A stretch of 64,000 nucleotides of DNA from NCBI RefSeq assembly GCF_036320965.1, contig NC_092257.1, forward strand, positions 18,491,413-18,555,412, read 5' to 3'. A model generated the notes under the pieces. The model saw only the letters and a program-made list of their open reading frames with translations. It ran no database searches and was not told the origin of the DNA. Source of the DNA: Panulirus ornatus (Eukaryota > Arthropoda > Malacostraca > Decapoda > Palinuridae). The position numbers and the translations under genes were made by a program. Shown here in pieces: positions 59,206-64,000 of this stretch. Position 1 is the first letter of the stretch. The number at the start of each line of letters is the position of its first letter.

Positions 59206-59812
59206 CGCCTCACTGGACATCACCTCCACCGATGCACTCATCTTTCCCCGTCGTCACAGCTTCATTCTTTTTGGAACACAATGTCGAGCACCTTCACTTA
59301 GAAGAAAAACCCAAAACAACAGTTTTCGAATTCGTCGTCAGATGAACTGGATGTCACAATTTCTGACCTCTGTATCTAGCCCTGGGGTTCTTACCATAAT
59401 ACATATCATGAACAGGATATTCAACAAAACAGGGGGTCACCGTCTCTTAACAAATGACCTGAGGTCATCACAGCACACGAAAAAGGGGTCACAGAGAAGA
59501 CACAGTGTTACGTACTCACGTCCTGTCGTGTGGGGGCGCAGGGCAGGGCACAAACGCTGCCACAACATACCTGCAAAGATAACACCTCTTTTAACCCGGG
59601 GTCACATTATCTCATAGCTTCCCTTACATGCCAGACAGATAACTGAACGTACACAGCTGCCACACGACCGTGGACGAACTGATGATGGATTGGCCTCACA
59701 AGCTCGCCAATGAATCTCAATATTGATAAGGGCAAAGCTTTGTACATCAGTCGTGTACAAAAAGAATAGGCAAGATAACACTTGATTTTTGTTGGGTTAC
59801 AAAAAAAAAAAA
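59206..59812. other. Unassigned DNA
   Basis: No recognised feature. Confidence 0.45.
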
Positions 59813-59996
59813 GATAAATGAGGGAAAAGACTTAGGTAAGCTTATCTCTGATGACCTAAAGCTAAGAAAGTAGCGTAGTATATATATCTATATCTACCTA
59901 TCTATCTATCTATATAAAGATGAATGAGGGAAAATACTTGGGTAAGCTTATCTCTGATAACCTAAAGCTAAGAAAGTAGCGTAATATATCTATATC
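59813..59996. repeat. Imperfect tandem duplication with GATA-type spacer
   Basis: GGTAAGCTTATCTCTGATGA and GGTAAGCTTATCTCTGATAA begin two copies of a segment ending GCTAAGAAAGTAGCGTA, separated by TATC repeats. Confidence 0.9.
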
Positions 59997-60180
<184 letters not shown>

Positions 60181-60203
60181 TCAACTGACTTATATTTCTC
60201 TCT

Positions 60204-60260
60204 TGTGTCTCCCCTGATGATGTGATTATTACGCGAAAGTGCACTTGGGAACTTATCGCG
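60204..60260 (+). ncRNA. Candidate type I hammerhead ribozyme
   Basis: In order: TGTG (60204-60207) and TCCC (60210-60213) as 5' strand of stem I; invariant CTGATGA (60214-60220); a small stem-loop II with GTG (60222-60224) and CGC (60232-60234) closing AUUAUUA; invariant GAAA (60235-60238); GTGCAC (60239-60244), self-complementary, as a minimal stem III better formed between two molecules; UU as the UH cleavage dinucleotide; GGGA (60247-60250) pairing with TCCC and CGCG (60257-60260) pairing with TGTG through G-U wobbles. The total of 57 nt and the very short stem III fit known retroelement hammerheads. Departures: an unpaired U at 60221 between the core and stem II, and only three stem II pairs, one a wobble. 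It could be inactive or a chance match. Confidence 0.5.
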
Positions 60261-60318
60261 TTTCATTTTCCCAGTGGACTCATAGGAATATTTTGATCAT
60301 GCGCTAATTGTAATCCTT

Positions 60319-60321
<3 letters not shown>

Positions 60322-60406
<85 letters not shown>
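60322..60406. repeat. (AT)n microsatellite
   Basis: About 85 bp of pure AT between the fold-back fragment and the RT relic. Confidence 0.96.
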
Positions 60407-60408
<2 letters not shown>

Positions 60409-60850
60409 AATATGGTACTCGAATTACGTCTCTCATCTTGAACATTGTGTTCATCTTTGGTCACTGGGAAGAGTACAGGTGTGAGCTACCAACATGATTC
60501 CCAGACTGAGAGGCAAGTCCTGTGAAACCTGTCGACTGAATGACTTAAACTCACTTCTCGTACGAAAGCGAAGGATAAGATATGATTTGACAAGGGTGTG
60601 TTCAGAGTCATCAAAGGCTATGATCACTTCGATCTACGAAGTCATCTATGGGACAGTTGCCTGATCTCACTCGTAGTAATGGATACAGAGTCGTGAGGGA
60701 AACGATTCCCTTCGAAGGGACGGACGAAGTACTTTTTCTTCAACTGACTCGTTGATGTATGGATGATTTTGACCAAGTGGAGCGGTTTAAAAGCGGCACC
60801 GGAGACGCGTTTAAGAACTCAAAATTTTGCACTGTTTACCTCGTCTTAGG
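60407..60850 (+). pseudogene. Non-LTR retrotransposon reverse transcriptase, C-terminal end
   Basis: Translation from about 60425 gives YVSHLEHCVHLWS, then after a stop ATNMIPRLRGKS, then SLLVRKRRIRYDLTRV. These are the successive C-terminal blocks of CR1/jockey-type RTs (family pattern: RPHLEYC.QLWSP, then RATKMIP.LR..SYE, then L..RR.RGDLI.V). A further match, DFDQVERFKSGTGDAFKN near 60765-60818, fits the VE..SVN.FKN terminus. Stops and frame changes show it is dead. It starts at the (AT)n run, so everything upstream is missing. The fragments at 12.0 kb (thumb) and 34.0 kb (palm, minus strand) cover other parts of the same domain; whether they belong to one family cannot be told by eye. Confidence 0.88.
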
Positions 60851-63321
60851 TGCGCAAGTATCACAGGTTTTGTCCACAAGTCAACTGTTTGCTTTTCTAA
60901 TTTTCTACTTCATGAATCAGTGTCTCATCCAGTGTCACACACAACCTTGAGAAGACCCACTGGTCTGTTTGTGATTCTTTGTTTTTCGGTGTATCTTCCC
61001 CCCCAAATCGCCAATCTTCTCTCTTTGTCCTGGTTATCTGTCTTTTCCTTCTGCCTCATCCACGCATAGGCTGTTGGCTTTCAGTCCACAGACATATAAT
61101 GTCTCCTTCTCAGATCTTCCTTATATCATCCACCACACCCCATGCGCCCCCCCGCTGAAGACAGGGGTGTGGTATGCGTACGTGTGTACTATGTCAACAA
61201 CAGATCCCACTACGTGTCCAGCGCGGACCTTGACAGTTTTGATACCAGAGACCATCGTGCGGTGTGAATGATCAAAGGGCACCGTACGCACATAGGCATG
61301 CTACCCGTAGGTTCAATGATCTTGCACGCACGTGCATATACTCACTGACGTTCAGGTCCCACGGACGCCCCCACGCGCATGAACATAAACTATGGGTGTG
61401 TCTCTCCGGAAGCTTTGCCTCGTCATCGGCCACCGTGCTATTTACGGCAAATGATAAATCGGCTTTCACATTGTCACTTTATTTTTTCACAGACACCAAA
61501 TAGACATGGACTAGCTACCATCAGAAACTACTAGAGCCTCTAACGAGCGGTTGTATCTTCGAGTCATTCACTAGTGTAACTTCACGACACAGTGAACATT
61601 ACCCAAGTCCTACTTTTGACAATTCTCCTCTCGTACCACGAACAGGCTGCGTCAAATTCGCAGTTCTTGAATTAGTCGTACGAGCATCTAACTCATCAAG
61701 GATTCTCCTCTGGTGCTATTAAGGTCAGGGATGAGAAAATGTGACAGAGGAACAGAACGCGAGTGGGAGAAGAACGACCAGGAATGAGAAAGTCAACCCC
61801 ACAGTTCGCGGCTAACCGATCGTACTGGACTACTGTGAACGACCCTTCCGGTGGATCCTTAACGAGCTACTGTAGACTGTGGCTCCTCTGCCGCATGGCA
61901 ACGTGTGGAGGAGGACGTACGTCCAGCAGACCCTGGTCAGTATACCACATGACGACACGTCGGGGCACGTCCGGTAGGCGTGGCCAGTGGTGGGCCACAG
62001 GGCAACATGGGGAGGACGTCAATTAGTGCTGGTGGGGACGGAAACGCAGACAATGTCCGGAGATGTTGGCGTGTGAGGGGCCCCTCTGGCTGCCTCGCTA
62101 ATCACGTAATAACTTTAACCCTTCTGCAAGTTGGTCTTCAAGTTCATGGTAACGTTTCTTGTCATGGCAATTTGTGCTTTATTAGCGTTGATACACAGAT
62201 AAGACAATGGACTGTAAGTGTAATATCAACGAAACAGTGGAAGCGTTAAGTGAAGCCGTGGCAGCCAAGTTCCCTGTGTGAACCCCGCGCTTGGGGGTCG
62301 AGTCAGAGAGACATGACCCATACGTCATCCCTTGTCGTTCGGCACACACAAGAATGACAACATCTACGACAGTTTTTCCCCACAAGAGGGGAAATGCCCC
62401 ACTCGTCTGTACCTCTCAATCTATGTACAAATCAAAAGGAAATGACTCATTTCTTGACATTGCCAGCCTAACACAAAAGAGGGCCCTTAGGCAAATGCCC
62501 CTCACGAACAGATGACTATATCAAGTCCTAAAACACTCACTCCTCAGGAGGCTCCAAGCTTCTAAGAATTCCTCGTTGATTCACCGTTTCTGCTTGTCCC
62601 GCCACATGAATATCCCGAGTTGCACCCAACAAAGGTCCAGGATTGCAACCAACAACTTCACTAAGTCCCAGCCCGCAGCCAGAGGTCCTGTCCGTGCATG
62701 AGACCTCGCCACAACTTGCATGACTCTCGATGACATGCACACACAGCTCCACCGTCACCACGGACGCTGCCTCAACAATTACCGCCTTCCACGACCACAT
62801 CTTCCCTCCCTCTGCAGCACGCATCTTGTCTTAAAAGATGTCGGAGCTCCGCCAACCCGAACACCAAAAAAATATCATATTAACAATCTGACGGGGGACA
62901 GAAAAACCCCACCGGATTGGATTAACGGATTCGAAAAATACAAATAAAAAACAGACTATTAAAACGAGGATTATTTTTTTGTTGTCTTGTTTTGCGGTGG
63001 CGGCACACGACGTGAGGCGCTGAACATAGCCGGTTCTCACCGCATCTTCTTCGCCAGGGGGTCCAGGCGCTGGCTTAACCAAACCGCAGCCAGCAGGGAC
63101 TCGTTTCCGAGGGTCGTCTACCCTTGTTCTGCAGGAGTAATTGTGGAGAGAAAACATTCGCTAATGACAGTAACTACGGCGGTCAGGGTGGGGTAATTTG
63201 TACATTGATGTAGCGTCCTCAGTCGCTGGTGGAGTTATGTGAGTCTGGTGAGTCCCCCTAGCAAAGCAGCCTCCCCATCAGGATGCGCTGGTTCCTGAGG
63301 ATGCGTTCCTCCCTCTCCTCC

Positions 63322-63324
<3 letters not shown>
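60851..63324. other. Unassigned DNA
   Basis: The longest stretch of the window without tandem repeats. Several 60-110 codon frames overlap on both strands; none has a recognisable domain or signal. A diverged gene exon cannot be excluded. Confidence 0.5.

Positions 63325-63384
<60 letters not shown>
63325..63384. repeat. (CA)n microsatellite
   Basis: A pure CA run. Confidence 0.96.
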
Positions 63385-63386
<2 letters not shown>

Positions 63387-63431
63387 CATGAACACAATCT
63401 TTGTGAACAATTCCTGCTCATTCAGGTTATC

Positions 63432-63432
<1 letters not shown>

Positions 63433-63497
<65 letters not shown>
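63433..63497. repeat. (CT)n microsatellite
   Basis: A pure CT run. Confidence 0.96.
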
Positions 63498-63500
<3 letters not shown>

Positions 63501-63791
63501 CACACATCACTATCCGTCCCAACCACAGTATCATTTCTGCCCCCCGCGCCCCCACAACCCATTACCTACCACCCTCTCCCTCTGCTCCTCCCTTCCTTCC
63601 CTCTGCCTTCCCCTTCCCTTCCCAGGGCTTATCGTCTGGCCAGTTAAGGTGGCGGAAGTGGTCGTCGGTGAGAGGATACACTTGCGCGTGACTCCCGTCC
63701 TCCTGCACCAGCAGCAACCAGCAGGAGCGTCCTCGGGACGTACAATTTGACTGGGATGACAAATGCGAGCCATAACGGTGAACGACAAACG

Positions 63792-64000
63792 CTCCTCTAG
63801 AGACAGGGTCCTCTAGAAAGACAGGGTCCTCCGGAGAGACTGGGTCTTCTAGAGAGACAGGCTCCTCTAGAAAGACAGGGTCCTCTAGAGAGACAGGGTC
63901 TTCTAGAAAGACAGGGTCCTCTAGAGAGACAGGCTCCTCTAGAAAGACTGGCTTTTCTAGAAAGACAGGTGCCTCTAGAGAGACTGGCTTTTCTAGAAAG
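63792..64000. repeat. 18-bp minisatellite, continues past the window
   Basis: About 11-12 copies of TCTAGAAAGACAGGGTCC, with CTCTAGAG and TTCTAGAA subtypes. TTCTAGAA is a palindrome of two inverted NGAAN pentamers, the core of a heat-shock element. The array is cut by the window end. Confidence 0.93.

Noticed and set aside
60851..63324. Possible diverged gene exons in the longest repeat-free stretch
   Set aside because: Short frames on both strands overlap, with no domain, signal or splice pattern strong enough to support a call.

Overview
This is eukaryotic, repeat-dominated, apparently intergenic DNA. I find no convincing intact host gene, rRNA or tRNA gene, and no prokaryotic features. 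The density of long (CA)n, (GA)n, (AT)n and GATA microsatellites, arthropod-type TTAGG telomere-like repeats at about 24.6 kb, and decayed non-LTR and Penelope-like retroelement pieces suggest an arthropod. A decapod crustacean is most likely, but that is inference from genome style and not from a diagnostic gene.

Layout. 0-4.8 kb: a CA/GT hairpin microsatellite, a dispersed element ending in a 51-bp minisatellite, and three blocks of a dispersed 21-bp repeat family. 4.8-16.8 kb: minisatellites with periods of 21, 45, 30, 30, 61, 17, 20-22 and 50 bp, one member of an inverted dispersed pair (the partner is at 20 kb), and a decayed reverse transcriptase (RT) fragment at 12.0-12.4 kb. 17-25 kb: 17-, 24-, 28- and 30-bp arrays, the last seeded in TTAGG-like repeats. 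26.8-31.1 kb: a 33-bp satellite of about 130 copies. 33.5-44.9 kb: a decayed minus-strand RT (34.0-34.9 kb) and many short arrays. 47.4-50.5 kb: a 40-bp satellite of about 78 copies, 73 of them identical, with a diverged outlier cluster at 52.1 kb. 52.4-59.2 kb: 30-, 33-, 34-, 21-, 31-, 28- and 21-bp arrays. 59.8-60.9 kb: a fold-back, Penelope-like fragment with a candidate hammerhead ribozyme, followed by the C-terminal end of another RT. 60.9-64 kb: mostly unassigned, ending in an 18-bp array cut by the window edge.

The large open reading frames (26.7-31.6 kb, 47.1-50.6 kb, 22.0-23.7 kb, 57.4-58.9 kb) are by-products of stop-free repeat units. They stay open in two to four frames at once and show no independent coding signature.

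The most interesting signals are: a 31-bp minisatellite (56.7-57.2 kb) whose unit carries a full match to the CTCF consensus core; the candidate hammerhead ribozyme at 60.2 kb; a 21-bp repeat family dispersed over at least seven loci with a shared 3' flank; satellites whose units fold into hairpins; and retroelement fragments that repeatedly begin at the edge of a microsatellite.
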